Shown here one piece after another: positions 27,800 through 36,114 of a stretch of 64,000 nt of DNA. The notes under the pieces are model-generated. The model was not told where the DNA came from, searched no databases, and saw only the letters and a program-made list of their open reading frames with translations. Both the position numbers and the translations under genes were made by a program. This stretch comes from Pseudomonas siliginis (GTDB taxonomy: Bacteria > Pseudomonadota > Gammaproteobacteria > Pseudomonadales > Pseudomonadaceae): positions 124,001 to 188,000 of the forward strand of contig NZ_JAHSTW010000001.1 of assembly GCF_019145195.1 (NCBI RefSeq), given 5' to 3'. Position 1 is the stretch's first letter. Every line of letters starts with the position of its first letter.

Positions 27800-29386
27800 T
27801 TATTTGTGGCTGGCTTTACCCAACGCCTTGGCGACCAGTTGTTCGTAAAGTTCGGCGTACGGTTCAACCGCTTTGCTCCAGTTGAACGGTGCAGCCATGG
27901 CGCGGCAGCGCATGGCATTGAGCAGTTCCGGGAAGGCGAAGACCTTGAACGCGCGGCTCAGGGCTTCCTTGTAGCTATCAACGGTGGACTCATCGAAGAG
28001 GAAACCGGTGACGCCGTTTTCAATGGTGTCGGCCAGACCACCGGTGTTGCGCGCGACCGGCAGCGAGCCGAAACGCTGGGCGTACATCTGGCTCAAGCCG
28101 CAAGGCTCGTAGCGCGACGGCATCAAGAGGAAATCGCTGCCGGCGAACATGCGTCGGGCATCGGTTTCGTTGAAGCCGATCCGCACGCCGATCTGGCCAG
28201 GAAAGCGTAGGGCCAGTTCACGCATGGCTTGCTCTTCTTCCGGCTCGCCGCGACCGATGATCGCGATCTGACCACCGTTCTGCACGATGAACTCGGACAC
28301 CGCTTCGGTGAGGTCCAGACCTTTCTGATAGACCAGTCGCGAGACCACGGCGAACAGCGGACCGGTGGAGTCATTCAGGCCGAACAGCTCACGGACATGG
28401 GCGGCATTGACCGCTTTACCTTCCCAGTCGCCGATGGCGAACGGGGCAAACAGGTGCGGGTCGGTCGCCGAATCCCAGCTCTCGTCGATGCCGTTCGGGA
28501 TACCGCTGAGCAGGCCTTGCTGGGTCTTGGAAGCAAGGAAGCCGTCGAGGCCGCAACCGAAATCAGGCGTGGTGATTTCCTGCGCATACGTCGCGCTGAC
28601 CGTAGTGATATGGCTCGAATAGGCCATGCCGGCCTTGAGGAACGACATCTTGCCGTAGAACTCCATGCCTTCCTGTTGCAGGGCATGGGTGGGAATTCCC
28701 AGCTCCGGGCAGGAACCGAGGCTCGTCACGCCCTGGTAGGCAAGGTTGTGAATGGTGAACAGGGTCGGCGTGCGCTGCCCGCGCCAGTGCATGTAAGCGG
28801 GCGCGAGGCCAGCCGGCCAGTCATGGGCGTGCACCAGATCCGGGCGCCAGTGGATTTGCGCAAGATTGGCGGCAATGTCGGCAGCGGCCAGGCCGAGACG
28901 GGCAAAGCGGATATGGTTGTCCGGCCAGTCGCGACCGTTGTTGGCGCCGTAAGGGCCACCTTCACGCTCGTAGAGTTCAGGGCAGATCAACACGTAGATC
29001 ACCAGGCCATCGGGCATGTCCATGCGACCGATCTTGCAAGGTGGCAGCGCGGCGTGGCCACCCAGCTCGCCGATGATGTGAATCGGGTTTTCGCTGTGCA
29101 CCACCTGCGGATAACCGGGAATCAGCACCCGCACATCATGCAGATGAGCCATGGCCCGGGGCAGGGCGGCGGAGACGTCACCGAGGCCGCCGGTCTTGAC
29201 CAAATCGGCGATTTCCGAAGTCACGAACAACACTTTTTTCTTGTTGGGATTCTGGCTTGCTACCGGAGCAAGCGTCTTGGTGCCGGGTACGTTGATCTGT
29301 CGGCTGCCGGGAACACTGATGGTGCTCGATTCTCCAAGCGACTGGTGAGCACGCTCTCCCTGAATATCCAATGCCGCACTGATCAT
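27800..29386 (-). CDS. glgA: Glycogen synthase
   Basis: A 528-residue GT5 glycosyltransferase that extends linear alpha-1,4-glucan from a nucleotide-glucose donor. The donor-binding KTGGLGDV motif starts at Lys64, and the C-terminal domain has IGRGEPEEEQAM, MPSRYEPCGLSQMYAQRFGSLPVA and TGGLADTIE. About 50 residues (VPGSRQINVPGTKTLAPVASQNPNKK) precede the usual first strand VLFVTSEIA, an extension relative to E. coli GlgA. The ATG at 29386 follows GGGAGATACAT. It heads glgA-treZ-malQ-treY, and no glgC (ADP-glucose synthesis) is in the window. Confidence 0.95.
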   Translation of the reverse strand: MISAALDIQGERAHQSLGESSTISVPGSRQINVPGTKTLAPVASQNPNKKKVLFVTSEIADLVKTGGLGDVSAALPRAMAHLHDVRVLIPGYPQVVHSENPIHIIGELGGHAALPPCKIGRMDMPDGLVIYVLICPELYEREGGPYGANNGRDWPDNHIRFARLGLAAADIAANLAQIHWRPDLVHAHDWPAGLAPAYMHWRGQRTPTLFTIHNLAYQGVTSLGSCPELGIPTHALQQEGMEFYGKMSFLKAGMAYSSHITTVSATYAQEITTPDFGCGLDGFLASKTQQGLLSGIPNGIDESWDSATDPHLFAPFAIGDWEGKAVNAAHVRELFGLNDSTGPLFAVVSRLVYQKGLDLTEAVSEFIVQNGGQIAIIGRGEPEEEQAMRELALRFPGQIGVRIGFNETDARRMFAGSDFLLMPSRYEPCGLSQMYAQRFGSLPVARNTGGLADTIENGVTGFLFDESTVDSYKEALSRAFKVFAFPELLNAMRCRAMAAPFNWSKAVEPYAELYEQLVAKALGKASHK

Positions 29387-29976
29387 ATGTATCTCCCGTG
29401 TGTGATCTGATTCTTGTCTCAAACAAGCTGTTTCGTGGCCAAGTCCTGTGGCCGGGCGCAAAGGCGCCACGCATCGGTGAGCAAATGCTGACCCAACACG
29501 CGCAAGCAGAATGGGTGGTGAGGCCGTTGCAAGGATTACACCAGTCGCTTTCGCCCAGTTGTTCTGATGACCTGTGGCGTGAAGCAAAAGTTTCGACTTT
29601 TTTTCGTCGGTATGACCGAGTGGTTTGGCCACTGAAAAATCAGTCTAGGCCAGATCCTAGAGCGGGTTGGGGCGAATGGGTAAATTGTTCGACAATCGGT
29701 TGTGTCGGGATGTAAGCGAGGGTTCAGGAGGGGAAACGCTCCGACGAAGGGCATGTTTTTCGGTCGGAGTGGGCCAAAACAGTGACTGGGTAGTCACGGT
29801 TTTGTGCTAGGGGATGGGCGAGTTGCACCGTTGTGGTGCGAGGGTATTTCAGCGTGGTATCTGAAATGACCCCATCGCGAGCAGGCTCGCTCCCATATTG
29901 GACCGTGTACACCCTGTGGGAGCGAGCCTGCTCGCGAAGAGGGCGGTTGCAGCAACTCAACTTTAAAGTGATGGAC
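29387..29976. other. 590-bp gap upstream of glgA (promoter region, no gene)
   Basis: The gap lies between glgA and the end of the 2-hydroxyacid dehydrogenase gene; both read leftward. It must carry the promoter for the glgA operon. A CTAGACT on the minus strand at 29642-29648 resembles the RpoS -10 element CTATACT, but support is thin. The stretch 29580-29700 is less GC-rich than its surroundings. The right part holds a paired repeat. No reading frame here has a credible start and composition. Confidence 0.55.
29874..29938. repeat. Paired REP-like palindrome
   Basis: ATCGCGAGCAGGCTCGCTCCCA faces TGGGAGCGAGCCTGCTCGCGA across about 20 bases. The order of arms is inverted compared with the copy at 20583. 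Confidence 0.88.
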
Positions 29977-30930
29977 TCAATTCAACAGACGCACCGGCTG
30001 CCCAGCTGCCCATCCCTGAATATCCTCGATCATCTGCCGGAAGAATTGCTCGTAATTCTGCCGACTGACATACCCCACATGCGGCGTGGCGAGGACATTG
30101 TCCAGCGTGCGAAACGGGTGCAGGGCCGGCAAAGGCTCTTGCTCGAACACATCCAGCGCCGCCCCGGCAATGCGGCGTTTCTGTAGCGCCTTGATCAACG
30201 CCGCTTCATCGACGATCGGCCCGCGAGCAGTGTTGACCAGCAGCGCGCTCGGTTTCATCCAGTCCAGCGCCTGGGCATCAACCAGACCGCGACTGCGTTC
30301 ACTGAGCACCAGATGCACCGACAGCACGTCGGCCTGCTCGAACAATTGCTGCTTGCTGACGTACGTCACGCCGGCCTGTTCAGCGCGTTCGGCGGTGAGG
30401 TTTTCGCTCCAGGCGATCACCCGCATGCCGAACACCTGACCGAACTGCGCGACGCGCTGGCCGATGCTGCCCAAACCCAGGATTCCCAGGGTCTTGCCGT
30501 GCAGATCGCCGCCGAGGCCCTGCTGCCACTGGCCGGCCCGCAGGGCATTGGCTTCCTTCACCAGATCACGGGTGGCCGCCATGATCAGCGCCCAGGTGAG
30601 TTCCGGCGCGGCGTGTTTGTAACTGTCGGTGCCGCAGACCTTGATGCCCAGCGCTGCAGCGGCCGGCATGTCCAGCGCGGCATTGCGCATGCCGCCGGTG
30701 ACCAGCAACTTCAGATTGGGCAAGCGCCCGAGCAAATCGGCGTCGACGCGCGTGCGTTCGCGCATGACGCAGATCACCTCGTACTTGCCAAGGCGCTCGG
30801 CCAGTGTGGCGTTGTCGGCCGGGTAATCATGCACAAAGGTCACTTCACCGATGCTCTCCAGCACGGACCAGTCGACCACGTCGCGGGCCACGTCCTGCCA
30901 GTCATCGATCACTGCAATCTGCACCGTCAT
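29977..30930 (-). CDS. D-2-hydroxyacid dehydrogenase family protein
   Basis: A 317-residue NAD(P)-dependent dehydrogenase. The Rossmann motif GLGSIG is at 152-157; catalytic residues appear as Arg in LLVNTARGPIVDE, Glu in LDVFEQEPLP and His in LATPHVGYVSR. Such enzymes reduce 2-keto acids to D-2-hydroxy acids (glyoxylate/hydroxypyruvate, 2-ketogluconate and others); the substrate cannot be fixed from sequence alone. The hydrolase gene lies 12 bases upstream on the same strand, so the two may be cotranscribed. Confidence 0.88.
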   Translation of the reverse strand: MTVQIAVIDDWQDVARDVVDWSVLESIGEVTFVHDYPADNATLAERLGKYEVICVMRERTRVDADLLGRLPNLKLLVTGGMRNAALDMPAAAALGIKVCGTDSYKHAAPELTWALIMAATRDLVKEANALRAGQWQQGLGGDLHGKTLGILGLGSIGQRVAQFGQVFGMRVIAWSENLTAERAEQAGVTYVSKQQLFEQADVLSVHLVLSERSRGLVDAQALDWMKPSALLVNTARGPIVDEAALIKALQKRRIAGAALDVFEQEPLPALHPFRTLDNVLATPHVGYVSRQNYEQFFRQMIEDIQGWAAGQPVRLLN

Positions 30931-30942
30931 CGGCTTGCCTCA

Positions 30943-31989
30943 TCAAGGAGCGGAAGGAGTCTTGCCCAGCCAGCCGAGCAGCGCCTGATGGAATTTCTCC
31001 GGTTCTTCCATTTGTGGCGCGTGGCCCATGCCCGGGAATTCAATCAGCGTCGACTGCGGAATCAGCTTGGCGACCTGTTTGCCGAGCACCTCGTAATGAC
31101 CGATTTTCGCTTTCACTTCCGGCGGTGCGAGGTCCTTGCCGATGGCGGTGGTGTCGGAGGTGCCGATCAATAACAGGGTCGGCATCTTCAGGTCTTTGAA
31201 CTCGTAGTACACCGGCTGCGTGAAGATCATGTCGTAGATCAGTGCCGAGTTCCACGCGACCTGGGTCTTGCCCGGACCGTTGCTCAGGCCGGCGAGCATG
31301 TCGACCCAGCGATCGAATTCCGGCTTCCAGCGGCCATCGTAATAGGTGGTGCGCTCATAGTCGCGAATGCCCTTGGCCGTGACCTTCAATTCACGCTGAT
31401 ACCACTGATCGACGGTGCGATACGGAACGCCGAGGGCTTTCCAGTCTTCCAGTCCGATCGGGTTGACCATTGCCAATTGATCGACCTGCTCCGGGAACAG
31501 CAGCGCATAACGGGTGGCGAGCATACCGCCGGTGGAGTGGCCGAGCAGGGTTGATTTCTGAATGCCCAACGCCTTGAGCAATTGCTGGGTGTTGGTCGCC
31601 AGTTGCTGGAAGCTGTACTGATAGTGCTCAGGTTTGCTGGAGGTGCAGAAACCGATCTGGTCCGGCGCGATCACACGGTAGCCGGCGTCGCTCAAGGCCT
31701 TGATTGAACTGTCCCAGGTCGCTGCGCAGAAATTCTTGCCGTGCATCAGCACCACAGTGCGGCCGTTGGCCTTGCCATTGGCGGCGACGTCCATGTAACC
31801 CATTTGCAGTTTCTGACCCTGGGATTCGAAGGCGAAGTGTTTAAGCGTGTAGGGATATTGGAAACCCTGCAGCTCCGGGCCATAGGCAGGCCCTTCGGCG
31901 GGGGCGGTTTCAGTGGCTGCGTGCGCCATTAATGGCAGGGCAGCGCTGAGGACGAGGCCGGGCAGCCAGCGGGAAAGCGTGACGGACAT
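30943..31989 (-). CDS. Exported alpha/beta hydrolase
   Basis: A 348-residue alpha/beta-hydrolase with an N-terminal signal peptide (RWLPGLVLSAALPLMAHA, cleavage after about 24), so it should act in the periplasm or outside. The oxyanion-hole motif MHGKNF is near 82, the nucleophile elbow GHSTGG puts Ser at 152, the acid is likely in LIGTSDTTA and the His in GMGHAPQMEEPEKF. The ATG at 31989 follows AAGGAGTTTGTGCTT. The family covers esterases, lactonases and dehalogenase-like enzymes; the substrate is unknown. Confidence 0.88.
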   Translation of the reverse strand: MSVTLSRWLPGLVLSAALPLMAHAATETAPAEGPAYGPELQGFQYPYTLKHFAFESQGQKLQMGYMDVAANGKANGRTVVLMHGKNFCAATWDSSIKALSDAGYRVIAPDQIGFCTSSKPEHYQYSFQQLATNTQQLLKALGIQKSTLLGHSTGGMLATRYALLFPEQVDQLAMVNPIGLEDWKALGVPYRTVDQWYQRELKVTAKGIRDYERTTYYDGRWKPEFDRWVDMLAGLSNGPGKTQVAWNSALIYDMIFTQPVYYEFKDLKMPTLLLIGTSDTTAIGKDLAPPEVKAKIGHYEVLGKQVAKLIPQSTLIEFPGMGHAPQMEEPEKFHQALLGWLGKTPSAP

Positions 31990-32075
31990 AAGCACAAACT
32001 CCTTGAAAATTGGCTGACTCTGGAAGGTCGGGATTACGCCGACGTTAAACAAAGGCAATCACCCTGAGGGTTGGT

Positions 32076-32510
32076 TCAACCGAGCCAGCCAAGTGTCAGC
32101 AGGGCCAGCACGCCATAGCGCGCGCCTTTGGCCAGGGTGACGATCAACAGAAAGCGCCCGAGCGGTTCGCGCATGACGCCGGCAATCAAGGTCAGCGGAT
32201 CGCCCATCACCGGCAGCCAACTGAGCAGCAGCGACCAATGCCCATAGCGCTCATAGTGCTTGCGTGCCTTGGCCATATGCTGCGGACTGACAGGGAACCA
32301 GCGTCGATCCTGAAACCGCTCGATGCCACGGCCCAGCCACCAGTTGACCAGCGAGCCGAGTACGTTGCCGAGCGTCGCCACCGCGAGCAAACCCCACAGC
32401 CAGTAACGCTCGCTGACGATCAGGCCGACCAGCAGCGCTTCGGATTGCAATGGCAACAAAGTTGCCGCACCAAACGCAGCAAAGAACAGGCCGAAGTAGG
32501 CTGCCCCCAT
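32076..32510 (-). CDS. YqaA family inner-membrane protein
   Basis: A 144-residue membrane protein of the YqaA branch of the DedA/SNARE-associated group. It shows LLPLQSEALLVGLI, NVLGSLVNWWLGRGIERF, the amphipathic RWFPVSPQHMAKARKHYERYG and a helical LLLSWLPVMGDPLTLIAGVMREP re-entrant-type segment. The ATG at 32510 shares its A with the stop codon of the DUF411 gene (TGATG), so translation is coupled. Relatives are implicated in lipid scrambling or membrane homeostasis; the specific role is unknown. Confidence 0.85.
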   Translation of the reverse strand: MGAAYFGLFFAAFGAATLLPLQSEALLVGLIVSERYWLWGLLAVATLGNVLGSLVNWWLGRGIERFQDRRWFPVSPQHMAKARKHYERYGHWSLLLSWLPVMGDPLTLIAGVMREPLGRFLLIVTLAKGARYGVLALLTLGWLG

Positions 32511-32956
32511 CAACGGGCCGGGTAGTCCGCGACTACCACGTCAGCGCCGTCCTTTTTCAGGCCGATAACCTGATACGCATCGCTCATGCCGTCCATTTCC
32601 ATGCCCGGCGAGCCCATTGGCATGCCCGGTGCAGCCACACCCAGCAGATCGTCGCGCTTGCTCAACGCAAGCACCTGATCGGCCGGCACATGGCCTTCGA
32701 CGAATTTGCCATTGATGATCGCCGTGTGGCAGGACGCCAGACGCGGTGGTACGCCGTGCTGCTGTTTAAAGCTGCTCATGTCGCTTTCGACGTGATCTTC
32801 GACTTTGAAGCCATTGGCTTCGAGATGGCTGATCCACTTTTTGCAGCAGCCGCAATTGGCATCGCGGTGCACTTCGATCGGGATCAAATCGGCGGCTTGC
32901 GCCAGGGAGGAGGTGAACAGGGCGCTCAGGGCGAGCAGACGCAGTTGGCTTCGCAT
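32510..32956 (-). CDS. Periplasmic DUF411 metal-binding protein
   Basis: A 148-residue exported protein with signal peptide (LLALSALFTSSLAQA) and the DUF411 domain. Metal ligands are suggested by ANCGCCKKW near 35, SCHTAII near 75, and the Met-rich APGMPMGSPGMEMDGM. DUF411 proteins are often found in copper-resistance clusters; here there are no cop genes beside it. The downstream YqaA-like gene overlaps its stop. A role in copper (or another soft metal) handling is likely by family but not shown. Confidence 0.88.
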   Translation of the reverse strand: MRSQLRLLALSALFTSSLAQAADLIPIEVHRDANCGCCKKWISHLEANGFKVEDHVESDMSSFKQQHGVPPRLASCHTAIINGKFVEGHVPADQVLALSKRDDLLGVAAPGMPMGSPGMEMDGMSDAYQVIGLKKDGADVVVADYPAR

Positions 32957-33065
32957 GGGAATGGGCTCTCGACTCGGTGAAGGTCAGAAAGAGCGCATTT
33001 TGACCGGTTTTTCCATCCCGGCATCAACTGAGTGTTTCCAGTTGCTACAAAACACCCGAACCATT

Positions 33066-33154
33066 GTAGGAGTGAGTCTGCTCGCGAGTGCGGTTGACCA
33101 GCCGCAGATACAGTGACTGAAAAATCGCTTTCGCGAGCAGGCTTGCTCCCACAG
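33066..33154. repeat. Paired REP-like palindrome
   Basis: TAGGAGTGAGTCTGCTCGCGAGTGC faces CTTTCGCGAGCAGGCTTGCTCCCACA. The arms are less perfect than in the other copies. It separates the chemoreceptor gene from the DUF411 gene. Confidence 0.85.
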
Positions 33155-33196
33155 GGGATTGGCGTAAAGGCCAAAATCCCCGTGGTCGCGGTTGGC

Positions 33197-35188
33197 TCAA
33201 ATAACCTTGAACCGCCCCATGATTGCGCTCACGCGGCTGTTGGCTTCGAGCAACTGGCGGGTATTCAGCTCGCTGGCCTGGCCGCTCTGCACAAGTTCAT
33301 CGACCATGTGGCGAATCTGCACCATGCTGCGGTTGATCTCTTCGGTGACGGCGCTTTGCTGTTCGGCGGCGGTGGCGATCTGCGTGCTGAGACTGTTGAT
33401 GTGGCTGACCGAACCGGCCATTTCGTCCAGCCCCGAGTTGACTCGGGCGGTGGCGTCAGCAGCGGACTGGCAACTGGCCTGGGTGTTTTCCATGGCGCTG
33501 ACCGACGAACTCACGCCTTGGGTCAGACGGGTCAACATTTCGTTGATTTCCGAAGTGCTGGCCTGAGTGCGGGCGGCGAGGGCGCGGACTTCATCCGCCA
33601 CCACCGCAAAGCCGCGCCCCTGTTCACCGGCCCGGGCCGCTTCAATCGCGGCGTTGAGGGCGAGCAGGTTGGTCTGCCCGGCAATCGCGCCGATGACGCC
33701 GAGGATTTCGGTGATGCGCTGGGCGTCCTGCTGCATGTTTTCAACTTTGTGTGTAGCGCTGGCCACTTCGTCGATCAGCGCGACCACGCTATTGGTCGCT
33801 TCACCCACCACGACGCGCGAGCGGTCTGCGTTCTCATTGGCACGCTGGGTGAACGCAGCGGTTTCAGCGGCATTCTGCGCGACGCTTTCAGCGGTCGAAC
33901 TCATCTCAGTAATGGCGGTGACGGTCTGGTCGGTTTCCGAGGCGTGACGCAGCAGAATCTGGCCGGTATGTGCCGAGGTGCGCTGCAGGTTGTCGAGGCT
34001 GGAAGCCATGGCGCCGGTGGCCTGAGTGACTTCGCCGATCATGTTCTGCAGATAGGCGATGAAGGTGTTGACCGAGTGACCGATGGCGCCCAGTTCGTCT
34101 TCGGCGCGAATGGTGATTCGGCGGGTCAGATCGGCGTCTCCGCTGGACAGCGAGTCAATGTTGGCCTTCAGCGCTTTCATGCGCAGCACCAGCTTACGAA
34201 TCGCGTAAACCTGCAACAGCACCAGCAGGATCACCAGCGGAATCTGGATCAGGCTGAGGCTATGGAGCACGTCATCGCGCTGGGCAGTGAGCATCTTGGT
34301 CGGCAGGGCGGTGGCGAGGAACCACGGTGTGCCCTCGATAGGGCGCATGAAGAAGGTGGCATCTTCACCGTTGTTATCGAACTCGACGCGTTGCGCTGTA
34401 TCGCGATTCTGCAGGCCGGTCTTGATCTGATTGACGAAGGTCGAGCTGGCCGCCAGTTCGCTGATGTTTTTCAGCACGATCGGGCCGCTGATGCGCGAGC
34501 TGTTGCTGATGATCTTGCCGTCCGCCTCGACGATGAGCATTTCGGCGTTGAGGTCTTTTTCCTTGCGCGCCACCAGGTCGTTGAAGAAGCCCAGGGTCAC
34601 GTCGATGGTCGAAACGCCCCAGGCGCTGCCGTTCTTGTAGATCGCCATGGCGCAGTTGGTGCGCGGCTCGGCACTGGCGTCGTCTTTATAGGCAGCGGCC
34701 CACGCGCACTGGCCGCGCGGAGTGGCCATGCCGCCCTTGTGCCAGCTCTGGTCGTAATAGTTTGGCGCCGCATCGCTGTTCCAGAACGTGTTGACCTTGA
34801 GTTGGCCAGAGGCGTCACGGTGCCAGAAAGTGCTGAATTTGTTACGCCCGGCTTCGCGCTGGCCCGGCAACGGCCAGATACCGCCGCCAAAGACTTTCAG
34901 TTCGCCATACTGATCCACCAGCCCTGGCAGCACCACGTCGATGGCGGCGCTGTCGAGCAGCGGGATAGTCTGGGTGATGCTGCGTTGCTGCGCCTGGACC
35001 TTGTTCAGTTCGCCCTGGATCTGCACGGCGACTTCGGCGATGCGGTTGAGCACGACCTTCTCTTCGGTATCGCGCAGGGTCGGTGCCACCAGTTGGCTGA
35101 TGCCGACCACGGTCAGTACGGACAACAGCAGGATGAACAGAATCAGAAACAGCGTGTAGCGAGCCTGAATAGTGCGCAGTGCGGGCAT
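33197..35188 (-). CDS. Methyl-accepting chemotaxis protein with dCache-type sensor
   Basis: A 663-residue chemoreceptor. Membrane helix 1 lies at about 11-33, followed by a roughly 300-residue periplasmic region of dCache_1 type ([50 protein letters not shown]), membrane helix 2 near 335-355, a HAMP segment ([19 protein letters not shown]) and a signalling domain whose hairpin tip is [33 protein letters not shown]. It should control swimming direction through CheA/CheW. The overall look recalls the Pseudomonas TlpQ/McpU polyamine and histamine receptors, but this is an impression. The ATG follows AAGGATCAGTTCC. Confidence 0.92.
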   Translation of the reverse strand: MPALRTIQARYTLFLILFILLLSVLTVVGISQLVAPTLRDTEEKVVLNRIAEVAVQIQGELNKVQAQQRSITQTIPLLDSAAIDVVLPGLVDQYGELKVFGGGIWPLPGQREAGRNKFSTFWHRDASGQLKVNTFWNSDAAPNYYDQSWHKGGMATPRGQCAWAAAYKDDASAEPRTNCAMAIYKNGSAWGVSTIDVTLGFFNDLVARKEKDLNAEMLIVEADGKIISNSSRISGPIVLKNISELAASSTFVNQIKTGLQNRDTAQRVEFDNNGEDATFFMRPIEGTPWFLATALPTKMLTAQRDDVLHSLSLIQIPLVILLVLLQVYAIRKLVLRMKALKANIDSLSSGDADLTRRITIRAEDELGAIGHSVNTFIAYLQNMIGEVTQATGAMASSLDNLQRTSAHTGQILLRHASETDQTVTAITEMSSTAESVAQNAAETAAFTQRANENADRSRVVVGEATNSVVALIDEVASATHKVENMQQDAQRITEILGVIGAIAGQTNLLALNAAIEAARAGEQGRGFAVVADEVRALAARTQASTSEINEMLTRLTQGVSSSVSAMENTQASCQSAADATARVNSGLDEMAGSVSHINSLSTQIATAAEQQSAVTEEINRSMVQIRHMVDELVQSGQASELNTRQLLEANSRVSAIMGRFKVI

Positions 35189-35541
35189 GGAACTGATCCT
35201 TGAGCGGCTTTTTTGTTGGAGGGCAGGAATAAAACAGGGCGGGTATCACAGCGTATCGTCGTTGCGGGCCGAAGCTTTAGGTGCTTGCGCGCCGAAACAA
35301 CGCTGGGCGATGACCGGTTGGTATCGGGATGGGTACAAACCCCCGGATCGCCACGTTTGTTACATCAAGATGACGGCTCTGAACCAATGTTTACGGGATG
35401 CAGGCTTGTGTCACGAATGTACGAGATTTGTAAAAAAGCGCACAAAAGACTTGGTGCGATCAGGCGCATCGGCCGATACTCGCGCCCATTCAATTGGTTG
35501 GAACAAGGACATTTCATGCTCACCGCACAAGGAATCCTCGC
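35189..35541. other. 353-bp divergent intergenic region
   Basis: This region separates the chemoreceptor gene (leftward) from the unknown gene at 35542 (rightward) and must hold promoters for both. I see no clear sigma boxes or palindrome. The stretch 35400-35460 (ACGAGATTTGTAAAAAAGCG) is AT-rich and may be promoter DNA. Open frames here lack ribosome sites. Confidence 0.5.
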
Positions 35542-36069
35542 ATGACGATCGGCTATACCGGCGCCTGGGAAAGCAAGGCAGGCGTAATGGTCCGTGATAC
35601 CGGCGCGAAAAAGCAGGTTTCGCAGAGCGTCAAAGTGCAGCAGATGCTGACGCTGGTCGGCAACGATCCGAATGCGCTGAATGTGGCGGAGATGGATAAG
35701 CAGGGTTTGCGCAAGCAGATCAAGGGCTTCGACCCGGCCAACGTTTCCGTCAAGCAGTTGGGCAACCTCAGCGAATTCCTGCGCGGGCGCGGCCTGATTT
35801 CCGAGATCACCTCGATCACTTTGCTCAATGCCGGCGACAAATTCGACCGCTTCGGCGTGCAGAAAGACCCGGAGGCCAAGTTCAACGCGCTGGAATATTT
35901 CGCCACTCAGCTCGATGCCATCCAGACCAACAGTCTCAATGGCAATTACTACGGCAAGAGCCTGATCCCCGAATTCAAGAAAGCCATTTACGTCCTGCAG
36001 AATCTAAAGACCTATGGCGAAGGCAATGCTGCAGTTCCGTCCGACAAAGGCCTGAAGGCAAAGGCGTAA
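35542..36069 (+). CDS. Conserved protein of unknown function (175 residues)
   Basis: The protein (MTIGYTGAWESKAGVMVRDTGAKKQVSQSVKVQQ plus about 140 more) is hydrophilic with no signal peptide or membrane helix. I do not recognise a domain. Segments such as DPNALNVAEMDKQGLRKQIKGFDP and VKQLGNLSEFLRGRGLISEITSITLL resemble the helical blocks of flagellar-type or secreted small proteins, but no assignment is possible. The ATG at 35542 follows AAGGAATCCTCGC; a frame extension upstream has no ribosome site. Codon use is like neighbours. A short imperfect hairpin follows the stop. Confidence 0.75.
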   Translation: MTIGYTGAWESKAGVMVRDTGAKKQVSQSVKVQQMLTLVGNDPNALNVAEMDKQGLRKQIKGFDPANVSVKQLGNLSEFLRGRGLISEITSITLLNAGDKFDRFGVQKDPEAKFNALEYFATQLDAIQTNSLNGNYYGKSLIPEFKKAIYVLQNLKTYGEGNAAVPSDKGLKAKA

Positions 36070-36084
36070 CGTCTGCTGATGATG

Positions 36085-36106
36085 CCCGCTCATCCGTGTG
36101 CGGGCT
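36085..36106. terminator. Possible terminator between convergent genes
   Basis: GCCCGC pairs with GCGGGC across a ten-base loop, 16 bases after the stop of the 175-residue gene and just before the end of the GNAT gene. No good T-run follows, so it is a weak candidate. Confidence 0.35.
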
Positions 36107-36114
36107 CATGCTGT

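Noticed and set aside
29642..29648. CTAGACT as a firm RpoS promoter of glgA
   Set aside because: A seven-base match with one change and no supporting elements; mentioned only as a possibility in the gap entry.
29398..29715. A 105-codon plus-strand frame upstream of glgA
   Set aside because: No ribosome site or recognisable content; probably promoter DNA.
35213..35545. A 110-codon plus-strand frame in the chemoreceptor divergent region
   Set aside because: No ribosome site; ends inside the start of the real gene at 35542.
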